64,000 bases of DNA from Actinokineospora fastidiosa (lineage in GTDB: Bacteria > Actinomycetota > Actinomycetes > Mycobacteriales > Pseudonocardiaceae): contig NZ_BMRB01000004.1 in the NCBI RefSeq assembly GCF_014648415.1, positions 473,882-537,881 on the forward strand, read 5' to 3'. The notes beneath the pieces are model-generated. The model ran no database searches and had not been told where the DNA came from. It saw only the letters and a program-made list of their open reading frames with translations. Shown one piece after another: positions 35,722 to 44,620 of this stretch. How positions within the stretch are numbered: position 1 is the stretch's first letter; every line of letters begins with the position of its first letter. The position numbers and the translations under genes are program-made.

Positions 35722-36701
35722 AGCCCTTCCGCGAACGCGACACCGTCAAGGTCGGCCTGGTCGGCGCGACCGTCATGGCGGTGCTCGGCCTGCTGGTGTT
35801 CACCTGGGAGAGCCTGCCGATCATCGGGGGCACGACCTACGTCGCGCACTTCCGCGAGGCGGCTGGCCTGAGCCCCGACGACGAGGTGCGGGTCGCGGGC
35901 GTCAAGGTGGGCAAGGTGACCGACGTGGAGCTGGAGAACTCCTACGTCAAGGTCTCCTTCCGCTCGCGGGGCGTCTGGCTGGGCGACCGCACCGTGGCCG
36001 CCATCCGCATCAAGACGCTGCTGGGCCAGAAGATGCTGGCCCTGGAGCCCGCGGGCGGCGCGGAGCTGGACCCGGGCACGCCCATCCCGCTGGAGCGCAC
36101 GATCACCGCCTACGACGTCACCGAGGCGTTCGAGGACCTGGCGAACACCGTCAGCGACATCGACACCGAGAGCCTGGCGGAGAGCTTCGACACCCTCTCC
36201 GAGACGTTCTCGGCGACGACGCCGCAGGAGGTGCGCACCGCGCTGGAGGGCATGTCCGCGCTGTCGCGCACGGTCGCCACCCGCGACGAGGAGCTGCGCA
36301 AGCTGCTGGAGCACTCCGCGGGCGTCGGCAAGATCCTCGCCGAGCGCACCGACCAGTTCAACGCCCTGCTCGACGACGGCGCCGTGCTGCTGACCGAGTT
36401 CGCCAACCGCCGCGAGGCCATCGGCGCGCTGCTGCGCGGCACGCGGGACCTCTCCGCCCAGCTCAAGGCGCTGGTGCAGGAGAACCAGGCGCAGATCGGG
36501 CCCGCGCTGACCCAGCTGGACCGGGTCGCCGAGGTGCTGCAGCGCAACCAGGCGAACCTGGACAAGGCGCTGAAGCTCGCCGGACCGTTCTACCGGCTGG
36601 TGGGCAACGCGGTGGGCAACGGCCGCTGGATCGACACCTACATCTGCGGCCTGATCCCGGCCGCCGACGGCACCGCGGGCTGCGTCCCGCCGAGGCGGTG
36701 A
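35718..36701 (+). CDS. mceC: Mce family protein C
   Basis: 327 aa, GTG start overlapping mceB. Membrane helix about 12-30, MCE domain (AHFREAAGLSPDDEVRVAGVKVGKVTDVEL, LLGQKMLALEP), long helical region, and a C-terminal Cys pair in YICGLIP...GCVPP. Confidence 0.92.
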   Translation: MKPFRERDTVKVGLVGATVMAVLGLLVFTWESLPIIGGTTYVAHFREAAGLSPDDEVRVAGVKVGKVTDVELENSYVKVSFRSRGVWLGDRTVAAIRIKTLLGQKMLALEPAGGAELDPGTPIPLERTITAYDVTEAFEDLANTVSDIDTESLAESFDTLSETFSATTPQEVRTALEGMSALSRTVATRDEELRKLLEHSAGVGKILAERTDQFNALLDDGAVLLTEFANRREAIGALLRGTRDLSAQLKALVQENQAQIGPALTQLDRVAEVLQRNQANLDKALKLAGPFYRLVGNAVGNGRWIDTYICGLIPAADGTAGCVPPRR

Positions 36702-36706
36702 GGGGC

Positions 36707-37789
36707 ATGGCCGAGAAGACGAGGAAGATGGGCAAGGCGACCAAGGTCGCCAGGCCGCCGAGGGTCCGCAAGCCGAGGAAGGCGAACCCGTGGATCGCGC
36801 GCGGTGCGCTGCTCGCCGTCGTGGCGATCGTGGTCGCGGCGGGCACGTGGGCGATCGCGGGCCGCGGCGACGTGCGCAGGCTGACGGCGTACTTCACCGC
36901 AGCCGTCGGCCTCTACCCCGGCTCGGACGTGCGGGTGCTCGGCGTGCAGGTCGGCACCGTCGACAGCGTCACCCCGCAGGGCGCGTCGGTGCGGGTGGAG
37001 ATGACCGTCGACGCCGAGGCCCCCATCCCGGCCGACGCCAACGCGCTCGTCGTCACCCCCAGCCTGGTCTCCGACCGGTACGTGCAGCTCAGTCCCGTGT
37101 GGACGGCCGGGGACAAGATCGCCGACGGCGCGGTCATCCCGGTCCCGCGCACCCAGGTGCCCGTCGAGCTGGACGAGCTGTTCGCCAGCCTGGACCGGCT
37201 CACCACCGCGCTCGGGCCCGACGGCGCCAACGCCGACGGCGCGCTCAGCGAGCTGCTGCGCACGGGCGCGGAGTACCTGGGCGGCAACGGCGCGGCCACC
37301 GGGCAGACGATCCGCGACCTCGGCGACCTCGCCCGCACGCTCAACGGCTCCCAGGAGGACCTGTTCGCCACGATCGACGGCCTGCACAAGTTCACCGCGA
37401 TGCTGGCCAAGAACGACGAGCAGGTCCGCGAGGTCAACGAGCAGCTGGCCATCGTCACCGAGTTCCTGGTCAACGAGCGCACGACGTTCGACCAGGCGCT
37501 GTCGGAGCTGGCCTCGGCGCTGGAGACGGTCGAGGTGTTCATCAGGGACAACCGGGCGCTGCTGAAGTCCAACGTGGAGAAGCTGACCGGGGTGACCCAG
37601 GTGCTGGTCGACCAGCGCGCGTCGCTCGCCGAGGCGCTGGACACCGTGCCCAACGCGCTGACCAACCTGCTCGGCGCCTACGACCCGGCCACCCGCACCA
37701 TCGACGGCCGGGCCAACCTCACCGAGTTCTCCGCGTCGGCCCCCCGCGCCTTCCCCCTGCCCGCGACCGACGACCCCGGAGGCCGCTGA
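36707..37789 (+). CDS. mceD: Mce family protein D
   Basis: 360 aa. A very basic 28-residue N-terminal tail precedes the membrane helix (GALLAVVAIVVAAGTWAIAG). The MCE domain reads TAYFTAAVGLYPGSDVRVLGVQVGTVDSV with SDRYVQLSP. A helical region follows. The start is 5 bases after mceC and the stop overlaps mceE. Confidence 0.92.
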   Translation: MAEKTRKMGKATKVARPPRVRKPRKANPWIARGALLAVVAIVVAAGTWAIAGRGDVRRLTAYFTAAVGLYPGSDVRVLGVQVGTVDSVTPQGASVRVEMTVDAEAPIPADANALVVTPSLVSDRYVQLSPVWTAGDKIADGAVIPVPRTQVPVELDELFASLDRLTTALGPDGANADGALSELLRTGAEYLGGNGAATGQTIRDLGDLARTLNGSQEDLFATIDGLHKFTAMLAKNDEQVREVNEQLAIVTEFLVNERTTFDQALSELASALETVEVFIRDNRALLKSNVEKLTGVTQVLVDQRASLAEALDTVPNALTNLLGAYDPATRTIDGRANLTEFSASAPRAFPLPATDDPGGR

Positions 37790-38811
37790 TGCGCGCCGCA
37801 CGGCTGACCGCCGCCCTGCTGGCCGGGCTCACCGCCACCGGCTGCGGGGCCGGACTCTACGACGTCGACCTGCCCGGCGGCGCCGACCTCGGCGACCACC
37901 CGTACCAGGTGACCGTCCACTTCCGCGACGTGCTGGACCTGGTCCCGCAGTCCGCGGTGAAGGTGGAGGACGTGCCGGTCGGGCGGGTCGAGGCGATCAC
38001 GCTGTCCGCCGACGGCCGCACCGCCGTGGTGTCGCTGTCGGTCAACGGCGAGATCCGGCTGGCCGCCAACGCCTACGCCCGGTTGCGCCAGTCCAGCGTC
38101 CTCGGCGAGAAGTTCGTCGAGCTCGACGACCCCGACGACGACGCCAGGATCGGCACGCTCGCCGACGGCGCGGTCATCCCGGTCGAGCGCACCAACCGCA
38201 ACCCGGAGATCGAGGAGGTCTTCGGCGCGCTGTCGCTGCTGCTCAACGGCGGCGGCATCGGGCAGCTCCAGCTGATCACCCAGGAGCTGAACAACGCGCT
38301 GGAGGGCCGCGAGTCCGACATCAAGTCGCTGCTGAAGAACCTGGACACCTTCGCCGGGCAGCTCGACTCGCACCGCGCGGAGATCGTCAGGGCGATCGAG
38401 GGCATGGACCGGCTGGCCGCCGACCTCGGCCCGCGCGGGGACCAGATCACCGCGCTGCTGGAGGGGCTGGGGCCGGGCATCGAGGTGCTGGCGAGCCAGC
38501 GCGAGCAGTTCGTGACCATGCTGAAGTCGCTCGACCGGCTCTCCGGCGTCGCCGTCGACGTGGTCGAGCGCTCGAAGGACGACCTGGTCGCCGACCTGCG
38601 GGCGCTGGAGCCGACGCTGCGCGAGCTGACCAAGGCCGGTCAGCAGCTGCCGCAGGCGATGGAGGTGCTGTTCACCTTCCCCTTCACCGACAAGGCGATG
38701 GCGGCGGTGCGCGGCGACTACATCAACTCCTACCTGTCGTTCAGCGCCCAGTCGCCCGTGCCGGGCGCCGCCGCGCTGCCGCTTCCCCCAGTGGATGGAG
38801 GTGAGGGCTGA
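37789..38811 (+). CDS. mceE: Mce family lipoprotein E
   Basis: 340 aa. A short signal peptide ends with a lipobox-like TATGC, so the mature protein should be lipid-anchored at Cys19, as MceE proteins are in mycobacteria. MCE domain VHFRDVLDLVPQSAVKVEDVPVGRVEAI, then SSVLGEKFVELDDP. ATG overlaps mceD. Confidence 0.92.
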   Translation: MRAARLTAALLAGLTATGCGAGLYDVDLPGGADLGDHPYQVTVHFRDVLDLVPQSAVKVEDVPVGRVEAITLSADGRTAVVSLSVNGEIRLAANAYARLRQSSVLGEKFVELDDPDDDARIGTLADGAVIPVERTNRNPEIEEVFGALSLLLNGGGIGQLQLITQELNNALEGRESDIKSLLKNLDTFAGQLDSHRAEIVRAIEGMDRLAADLGPRGDQITALLEGLGPGIEVLASQREQFVTMLKSLDRLSGVAVDVVERSKDDLVADLRALEPTLRELTKAGQQLPQAMEVLFTFPFTDKAMAAVRGDYINSYLSFSAQSPVPGAAALPLPPVDGGEG

Positions 38812-40031
38812 TGCTGACCAAGCGGGTCCGGATCCAGGTCGTGGCGTTCGTCGTGATCGCCTTGGTGGGCGTGTCGTACGTGGGCGCGCGCTATGTCGGC
38901 CTCGACCGGCTGTTCGGCGGCTCCGGCTACACCGTGCACCTGCGGCTGGACCACTCCGGCGGCATCTTCACCAACGCCGAGGTGACCTACCGCGGCGTGG
39001 CCATCGGCCGGGTCGGCGACCTGACCCTGCTGGGCGACGGCATCGAGGTCGACCTGCTGCTGGACCCGGACGCCCCGGTGATCCCCGCCAGCGTCCAGGC
39101 CGTGGTGGCCAACCGGTCGGCGGTGGGCGAGCAGTACGTCGACCTGCGCCCGACGCGCGACGGCGAGCCGTACCTTGCCGACGGGTCGATCATCTCCTCC
39201 GACCGCGCCCAGCTGCCGCTGCCCACCGAGACCGTCCTGCGCAACCTGGATCGGCTGGTGGAGTCCGTGCCGCGCGAGGAGCTGCGGACCGTCGTCGACG
39301 AGATGTACCTGGCGACCGAGGGCGCGGGACCGGCGCTGCAGGCGCTGCTGGACTCCTCGGCGGAGTTCACGAAGATGGCCACGGAGTACCTGCCGCAGAC
39401 CACCGCGCTGATCACCGACGCCGGGACGGTGCTGACGACGCAGGTGGAGACCTCGGAGTCCATCAAGGGCTTCGCCGAGGGCAGCAAGCTCATCGCCGAG
39501 CAGCTGGTGAAGTCCGACGGGGACCTGCGCACCGTGCTGCAGAAGGCGCCTGGCGCGGCCGAGCAGATCAGCGGGCTGCTGGCCGAGACCGGGCCCAACC
39601 TGGGCATCGTGCTGGCCAACCTGCTGACGACGTCGAACGTGCTGGTCACCCGGCAGGCGGGGATCGAGCAGATGCTCGTGGTGACGCCCAAGGCGGTGGC
39701 CGCCGCGCGCGACGTCATCCGGCCCGACGGCGCCCACTTCGGGCTGGCGACGACGTTCTTCACGCCGCTGCCGTGCACCGCGGGCTATGGCGGCACCCGC
39801 TACCGCAACGGCCTGGACACCTCCGGCGCGCCGCTGAACACCGACGCGCGCTGCACGCTCGCGCCGGGCGCGGGCAACGTGCGGGGCTCGCAGAACGTCC
39901 CGCGCGGCGGGGTCCCGCCCGCGGTCAAGCCGTTCACCTACGGGGCGACCGCGACGGTCCCGCAGCCGCGCCCCGCGCCCGCGATGACCGACAGCGTGGG
40001 CGGACTGCTGGGATTGGAGGGATCGCGATGA
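38811..40031 (+). CDS. mceF: Mce family protein F
   Basis: 406 aa; start overlaps mceE by one base. Membrane helix about 9-27, MCE domain (HLRLDHSGGIFTNAEVTYRGVAIGRVGDL, SAVGEQYVDLRPT), long helices, then a Pro-rich C-terminal tail. Last of the six Mce subunits. Confidence 0.92.
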   Translation: MLTKRVRIQVVAFVVIALVGVSYVGARYVGLDRLFGGSGYTVHLRLDHSGGIFTNAEVTYRGVAIGRVGDLTLLGDGIEVDLLLDPDAPVIPASVQAVVANRSAVGEQYVDLRPTRDGEPYLADGSIISSDRAQLPLPTETVLRNLDRLVESVPREELRTVVDEMYLATEGAGPALQALLDSSAEFTKMATEYLPQTTALITDAGTVLTTQVETSESIKGFAEGSKLIAEQLVKSDGDLRTVLQKAPGAAEQISGLLAETGPNLGIVLANLLTTSNVLVTRQAGIEQMLVVTPKAVAAARDVIRPDGAHFGLATTFFTPLPCTAGYGGTRYRNGLDTSGAPLNTDARCTLAPGAGNVRGSQNVPRGGVPPAVKPFTYGATATVPQPRPAPAMTDSVGGLLGLEGSR

Positions 40032-40546
40032 GCACGCTTGCCCGAGGGCGTTTCCGGGTGCTGGCCATGGCCGTGTTCGCCGTGGCGGTGGCGTTCGCGG
40101 TGTTCGGGGGAGTGCGGTGGTGGACGGCGTCGGCCGACGTGGACAGCGACCAGGCCGCCATGCGCGATGAGGCCCTGCGCAGCGCGACCGCGGCCGTGGA
40201 GACGTTCAACACCCTCGACCACCGCAATGTCGACGAGGGCCTGGACCGCTGGCTGTCGGCCGCCACGGGCCCGCTCGCCGACGAGCTGCGCGCCACCAGG
40301 GACGCCAGCCGGGAGCGCATCGTCAAGGCGGGCACGGCGACCCAGGGCAAGGTCGTCGACGCCGCCGTGACCGAACTGGACCCGGCGGACGGCACCGCCG
40401 CGGTGATCGCCTCGGTCGAGGTGGTGGTCACCCCGGAGACCGGGGACGCCGTGACCAAGCGCGTCCGCTTCACCGCCCAGATGACCAAGACGGACCGGGG
40501 ATGGCTGCTCAGCGGCATCGCCCAGGTGCCGACGAGCCCGGTGTAA
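40028..40546 (+). CDS. Mce-associated membrane protein 1
   Basis: 172 aa, ATG overlapping mceF. One N-terminal membrane helix (VLAMAVFAVAVAFAVFGGV), then an NTF2-like alpha+beta domain (ETFNTLDHRNVDEGLDRWLSAATG...VRFTAQMTKTDRGWLLSGI). Such proteins end mce operons in mycobacteria (Mas/Mam proteins) and are thought to stabilise the complex. Confidence 0.85.
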   Translation: MSTLARGRFRVLAMAVFAVAVAFAVFGGVRWWTASADVDSDQAAMRDEALRSATAAVETFNTLDHRNVDEGLDRWLSAATGPLADELRATRDASRERIVKAGTATQGKVVDAAVTELDPADGTAAVIASVEVVVTPETGDAVTKRVRFTAQMTKTDRGWLLSGIAQVPTSPV

Positions 40547-40559
40547 GGAGGCGATCCCG

Positions 40560-41330
40560 ATGCGCAGCACCCGGACCCCGGTGGCCCCCCGCCCGCGCCG
40601 CCCCCAGGTGGCGGGCATCCGCCGCCCGCGTACGACGTCCACAGTGGAGCGGACGGCCGGCTCGGCCGCTGTCGAGGACGACGCGACTGAGGACGGTGCG
40701 GTCGCCGACTCGGCCGTGGACAGTGCAATCGGCGACCCGGCTGGGGACAGTGAGGTCGACTCCGCTGTCGTGGAGGACCCGGCCGTCGCTGAGGCCGATG
40801 AGTCGGACGACCGCGACGAGGACGCGGCCCCGCGCCGCGGCCTGCGCCTGCCGATCGTCCTGCTGGTCGTGTCGGCGCTGCTGGTCGCCTGCGGCGTGCT
40901 CGCCGTGCTGCGGGCCGATCAGCTCCGCGCCGACGCCAACGTGGCCCTGGTCGACACCGCCGGGACCGCCGAGGTGACCCGCCAGGTCCGCGAGGGCCTG
41001 GAGAAGATCTTCAGCTACCGCCACGACGACACCGCCGCCACCGAGACCGCCGCCCGCGAGGTCCTGACGGGAGCGGCGTCCGAGCAGTACGACCGCCTGT
41101 TCGCCCAGGTCCGGGAGCAGGCCCCCGCACAACGCCTCACCCTGGCCACGCGGGTGGTCAGCTCGGGCGTCGTGAGCCTCAACGACCACACCGCCGTCCT
41201 CCTCGTCTTCCTCGACCAGAGCGCGCTCCGCGGCGACACCGGCGAGGCGACCACCGCGGGCGCCCAACTCTCCGTCACCGCCGTCCTCACCGACGGCAAG
41301 TGGCGCATCAGCGACCTCGTCCCCCGCTGA
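40560..41330 (+). CDS. Mce-associated membrane protein 2
   Basis: 256 aa; AAGGAGG upstream of the ATG. The N-terminal 90 residues are a disordered cytoplasmic tail: basic/Pro-rich first, then a strongly acidic run of D/E/A/V. A membrane helix (about 96-116) and an NTF2-like domain (about 130-256: EVTRQVREGLEKIFSYRHDDTAATETAAREVLTG...) follow. Paralogous in fold to the preceding gene. Last gene of the mce operon. Confidence 0.85.
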   Translation: MRSTRTPVAPRPRRPQVAGIRRPRTTSTVERTAGSAAVEDDATEDGAVADSAVDSAIGDPAGDSEVDSAVVEDPAVAEADESDDRDEDAAPRRGLRLPIVLLVVSALLVACGVLAVLRADQLRADANVALVDTAGTAEVTRQVREGLEKIFSYRHDDTAATETAAREVLTGAASEQYDRLFAQVREQAPAQRLTLATRVVSSGVVSLNDHTAVLLVFLDQSALRGDTGEATTAGAQLSVTAVLTDGKWRISDLVPR

Positions 41331-41455
41331 CCCGACCCCGCCCACCCGCCGACCCCGCCCACCCACCGACCCCCGCCCACCCACCGACCCCGACCCCGAC
41401 CCCGCCCACGCCCGCCGACCCCGCCCACCCACCGACCCCGCCCGATCCCTGCGCG
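41330..41455. repeat. C-rich simple repeat (CCCACC / CCGACCCCG words)
   Basis: Imperfect tandem words on one strand with almost no T, following the last mce-operon gene. The complementary strand is G-rich, with many GGG/GGGG runs. It looks like slippage-expanded spacer DNA. Confidence 0.75.
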
Positions 41456-41973
41456 GCCCTGGCACCGACCGCCTCGACGCCGCATCGGTGCCACTCGACT
41501 CGACAGGCGCAATCGGTCCGGCGTGCTTGGGTCGGCGGTCGCGCGGCCCTGGTCGGCCACCATCCGGTCCGGTTCCTCTCGGTGCCCGGTGGCCCATGGA
41601 CCGCGGGCGGCACCGGCGTTCCCTGACGTCAGCTCGCGACTGGGCCTCCTCGGCCTCGGGGCCTCGGGTCCGCCGGGCGGCAGGCGGCTCGCTCGTCAGG
41701 CACGTCGGCATCGGGTCCCAGCGACTCGCGGACAGCACCTTCCTGACCCTCCCCGGCTGGCTTGCCGGTCGTGGTCTCCCGCCGAACGGGGGTTCGGCGG
41801 GTTCCGGGCAACGGGGCCCGGATCGCGCATCAGCCCTGGCGGCGGCCGGTTCGCCGCCGGGTGAGCCTCGCGCGTGCCGGGCGGGCCGGTCCGTGGGACC
41901 GGCCCGCCTCGGTCGGGACCGGCGAGCGGGTGGGCGGGCGTCAGCGCCCACCCACCCGTCCCGGTCCCTCCCG
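41331..41973. other. Gene-free spacer with a C-rich repeat and terminators
   Basis: About 640 bases without a supported gene. From 41330 to about 41455 it is a low-complexity run of CCCACC/CCGACCCCG words that starts at the mce stop codon. The middle part shows nothing clear. The 3' side holds the hairpins listed separately. Short ORFs here have no recognisable content. Confidence 0.6.
41880..41968 (-). terminator. Terminator hairpins of the pectate lyase gene
   Basis: A 13-bp perfect stem with a 3-base loop (41880-41892 / 41896-41908) lies next to a second hairpin: GGGTGGGCG (41928-41936) with CGCCCACCC (41945-41953), enclosed by GGGACCGG (41915-41922) and CCGGTCCC (41961-41968). Together they lie just past the lyase stop. 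Confidence 0.7.
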
Positions 41974-43335
41974 TCAGACCGAGATCCTGCCCGCGCCCGC
42001 CCCGGCGCTCACCGAGGACTTGACGGTGGCGGCGTTCTCCAGGGTGTAGGAGTAGGGGATGGGCGCCACGCTGCCCCCGGACTCCGGCGTGCCGGAGCCG
42101 ACGAAGACGTTGTTGCGCTGCACGAGCGCGCCCGGGTCGGAGCTGGCGTAGCCGACCAGGGTGGGCTCGTCGACGTTCTCGAAGTAGTTGCCCTCAACCA
42201 GCACCCCGGCGTCCATCGTGGAGGCGACGCCGTACTCGTTGTCGCGGTAGTAGTTGTTGAACACGTGCACGGGGTTGCCGAACCGCACACGCGGGTGGCG
42301 GGTGCCGGAGCCGTCGAAGTAGTTGTGGTGGTAGGTCACCCGCAGGTGCCCGCGGTCCTGGCTGCCGTTGCCGTCGCTGTGGCCCAGCAGCATCGACTTG
42401 TCGTGGCTGGAGATCCGGTTCCACGACACGGTGATGAAGTCGGACGCCCGCTTGATGTCCACCGCGCCGTCGTAGCCGCTGCTGAACGAGTTGTGGTCGA
42501 CCCAGATGTTGGTCGAGCCGGACTCGATGTTGATCGCGTCGTCATCCCAGTCGCGGAAGGTCAGGTTGCGGATGATGACGTTGCGCGACCCGCTCAGCGT
42601 CAGGCCGCAGCCGGAGATCGTCGCCCCGGACGCGCCCAGGATCGTCTTGTTGGAGCCGACGCGGAGCATGCCGGAGCAGGAGAACGACGAGGTGACGCGG
42701 ACGACGGCCGGGTTCGTGCCGCTGACGGCCGACGACAGCGCCGACGCGCTGCCGACGGTGACCGCTGTGGCGCTGCCACCGCCGGTGGTGCCGCCGTTCT
42801 GCGTCGCCCAGCCGATCAGGCCGCTGGGCGGGGGCGGGTTGTTCGTCGTCGTGGTCGTCGTGGTGGTTGTTGTCGTGGTGGTGGTCGTGCTGGTCGGGAC
42901 GGTCTCACCCGTGCACACCGTCCCGTTGAGCCGGAACTCCGTCGGAGCCGGGTTGCTGCCCTGCCACGTGCCGTTGAACCCGGGCGTGACCGATGCGCCG
43001 GTGGCGAGGCTGGAACCCCAGCCCGGGTTGGTGACCCGCACCCGCGACCCGCTCTGGCTGAACTCCCCGTTCCAGCCCTGCTGCACGGTCTGGCCTGCGC
43101 CGAACTCCCACTCCAGCGTCCAGCCGCCGGAGATGGCGTCGCCGAGGTTGGTCACGGTGACGTTCGCGCCGAAGCCGCCCGGCCACTGGCCCGAGAGGGT
43201 GTAGCTGACCCGGCAGCCCGCCGCCGCGCTGGCGGGCGCGGACACCAGCACCAGACCGGCGCCGACCGCGGCCACTGTGGACAGCGCGGCTATCCCGGCC
43301 AGCCGACGGGGAACACTCCGCTTGTGCGAACTCAT
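41974..43335 (-). CDS. Secreted pectate lyase (PL1) with N-terminal CBM2
   Basis: 453 aa. Signal peptide about 1-37. A CBM2 cellulose-binding domain (about 38-145: CRVSYTLSGQWPGGFGANVTVTNLG, WTLEWEF, three Trp) is followed by a poly-Thr linker of 15 Thr and a PL1 beta-helix (about 170-453). The PL1 signatures are WVDHNSF (variant of WIDH), the Ca/substrate segment GYDGAVDIKRASDFITVSWN, and RHPRVRFG carrying the catalytic Arg. It cleaves polygalacturonate by beta-elimination while tethered to cellulose in plant cell walls. Up to three AAGCGCTT-type operators lie 48-126 bases upstream of the start, so LacI-type repression is expected. Confidence 0.93.
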   Translation of the reverse strand: MSSHKRSVPRRLAGIAALSTVAAVGAGLVLVSAPASAAAGCRVSYTLSGQWPGGFGANVTVTNLGDAISGGWTLEWEFGAGQTVQQGWNGEFSQSGSRVRVTNPGWGSSLATGASVTPGFNGTWQGSNPAPTEFRLNGTVCTGETVPTSTTTTTTTTTTTTTTTNNPPPPSGLIGWATQNGGTTGGGSATAVTVGSASALSSAVSGTNPAVVRVTSSFSCSGMLRVGSNKTILGASGATISGCGLTLSGSRNVIIRNLTFRDWDDDAINIESGSTNIWVDHNSFSSGYDGAVDIKRASDFITVSWNRISSHDKSMLLGHSDGNGSQDRGHLRVTYHHNYFDGSGTRHPRVRFGNPVHVFNNYYRDNEYGVASTMDAGVLVEGNYFENVDEPTLVGYASSDPGALVQRNNVFVGSGTPESGGSVAPIPYSYTLENAATVKSSVSAGAGAGRISV

Positions 43336-43380
43336 GCGTCGCCTCCTTGCGAAACACAGGGTTGGGGACCGCCGGGGGTG

Positions 43381-43460
43381 GGGAGCGCTCTCAGTAGCGT
43401 CACGATGGCGGGGCCATGACGCGCCTGCCGGGAGAAAGCGCTTTCTGGAAGCGCTTACAG
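43381..43460 (-). promoter_or_regulatory. Cluster of LacI-family operators before the pectate lyase
   Basis: Perfect palindrome AGAAAGCGCTTTCT (43433-43446), adjacent GGAAGCGCTTACAG (43447-43460, core AAGCGCTT) and a weaker GGGAGCGCTCTCAG (43381-43394, core GAGCGCTC). The same core occurs twice at 53.5 kb in the divergent transporter promoter. They lie between the lyase and the lacI-type gene and fit CcpA/LacI-type half-site symmetry with a central CG. Confidence 0.85.
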
Positions 43461-43566
43461 CAGGCTAGACCATTCCGTTACTTCCCCGCAAGGGTCAGAG
43501 TGGGCGCACTGCGGCGCGCGGCTTCCGAGCAGGGAACACGTTGTCCCACATCGCGGTTGCGCGCGG

Positions 43567-44595
43567 TTACAGGCGCGCCACGCTGTCGCGCACCACGACG
43601 TCGGCGGGCATGCGCACCACGCGGCTGCGTTTGCCCCGGTTGTCGCGGATGGCCAGGCGCATCGCCTGCTCGCCGAGCTGTTCGAGGGGGAGCGCGACCG
43701 TCGTCAGCGCGGGCGTCAGGTCCCGCACGACGGGGATGTCGTCGAAGCCTGCCAGGGAGATGTCGTCGGGCACCGACACGCCCGCCTCGCGCGCGGCGGT
43801 GAGCGCGCCGATGGCCATCACGTCGGTCACCGCGAACACGCACGTGACGTCGCGCCTGCGGGCCAGCAGCTCGCGCATCGCGGCGTGGCCGCCGTCGCGG
43901 GTGAAGCCGGACTCGATCACGTCGTCGTCGGCGAGTGCGATCCCGGCGTCGGCCAGGGCGTCGCGGAACCCGTCGAGCCGGTCGACCACTGTGGTCAGCC
44001 GCCGCGGCCCGGCCAGCACGGCGAAGCGGCGGTGGCCGAGGTCCAGCAGCGCCCTGGCGAGGTCGGCCGCGCCCGCCCGGTTGTCCGGCTGGACGCTGTC
44101 GACGCGCAGGCTGCGGTGCCTGCTGACCACGGCGACCTGCCCGCCGCCGCGCCGGTAGGGCTCCAGCTCCGCGGCCAGGGCGCGCTCCCAGGCGCGGTCC
44201 TCGAACCCGGAGCCGATCAGCAGGATCGCCGAGGCCCGCTGCGCGCGCAGCATCGACACGTAGGCGATCTCCTTCTGCGGATCGCGGAACGTGCTGGCGA
44301 GCATCACCAGCAGGTCGTTCTCCCCGGCCACCCGCATGACGCCGCGCGCGATCGTGGCGAAGTAGGGGTCGCTCACGTCGTGGCAGATGACGCCGACCGT
44401 CTGGTGCGACGAGCCCGCCAGCGCGCGGGCGTGGGCGTTGGGCGTGTAGGCCAGTTCCTCGGCGGCGGCCAGGACCCGGTCGCGCAGGGTGGGCCCCACG
44501 CTGGTGGCGCCGTTGAGCGCCCGGGAGGCCGTGGCCAGCGACACCTGCGCGGTGCGGGCGACGTCCTCCAGCGTCACGTGGGGTCTGCCGGTCAT
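43567..44595 (-). CDS. LacI family repressor of the pectin/uronate regulon
   Basis: 342 aa. N-terminal LacI HTH (VTLEDVARTAQVSLATASRALNG, hinge helix ARALAG) and a periplasmic-binding-protein-like effector domain (TVGVICHDVSDPYFATIARGV ... ITLAGFDDIPV-type end). It is encoded between the lyase and the uronate genes, and GCGCTT palindromes flank the regulon, so it very probably represses these genes until a galacturonate-derived inducer appears. It is 25 bases downstream of the aldehyde dehydrogenase and likely co-transcribed with it. Confidence 0.9.
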   Translation of the reverse strand: MTGRPHVTLEDVARTAQVSLATASRALNGATSVGPTLRDRVLAAAEELAYTPNAHARALAGSSHQTVGVICHDVSDPYFATIARGVMRVAGENDLLVMLASTFRDPQKEIAYVSMLRAQRASAILLIGSGFEDRAWERALAAELEPYRRGGGQVAVVSRHRSLRVDSVQPDNRAGAADLARALLDLGHRRFAVLAGPRRLTTVVDRLDGFRDALADAGIALADDDVIESGFTRDGGHAAMRELLARRRDVTCVFAVTDVMAIGALTAAREAGVSVPDDISLAGFDDIPVVRDLTPALTTVALPLEQLGEQAMRLAIRDNRGKRSRVVRMPADVVVRDSVARL

Positions 44596-44620
44596 GCCTG
44601 TACTCCCGAGTGGTCTCCTG

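Noticed and set aside
41523..41864. 113-residue ORF between the mce operon and pectate lyase
   Set aside because: Arg/Gly/Pro-rich translation with no motif, as expected for random frames in GC-rich DNA.
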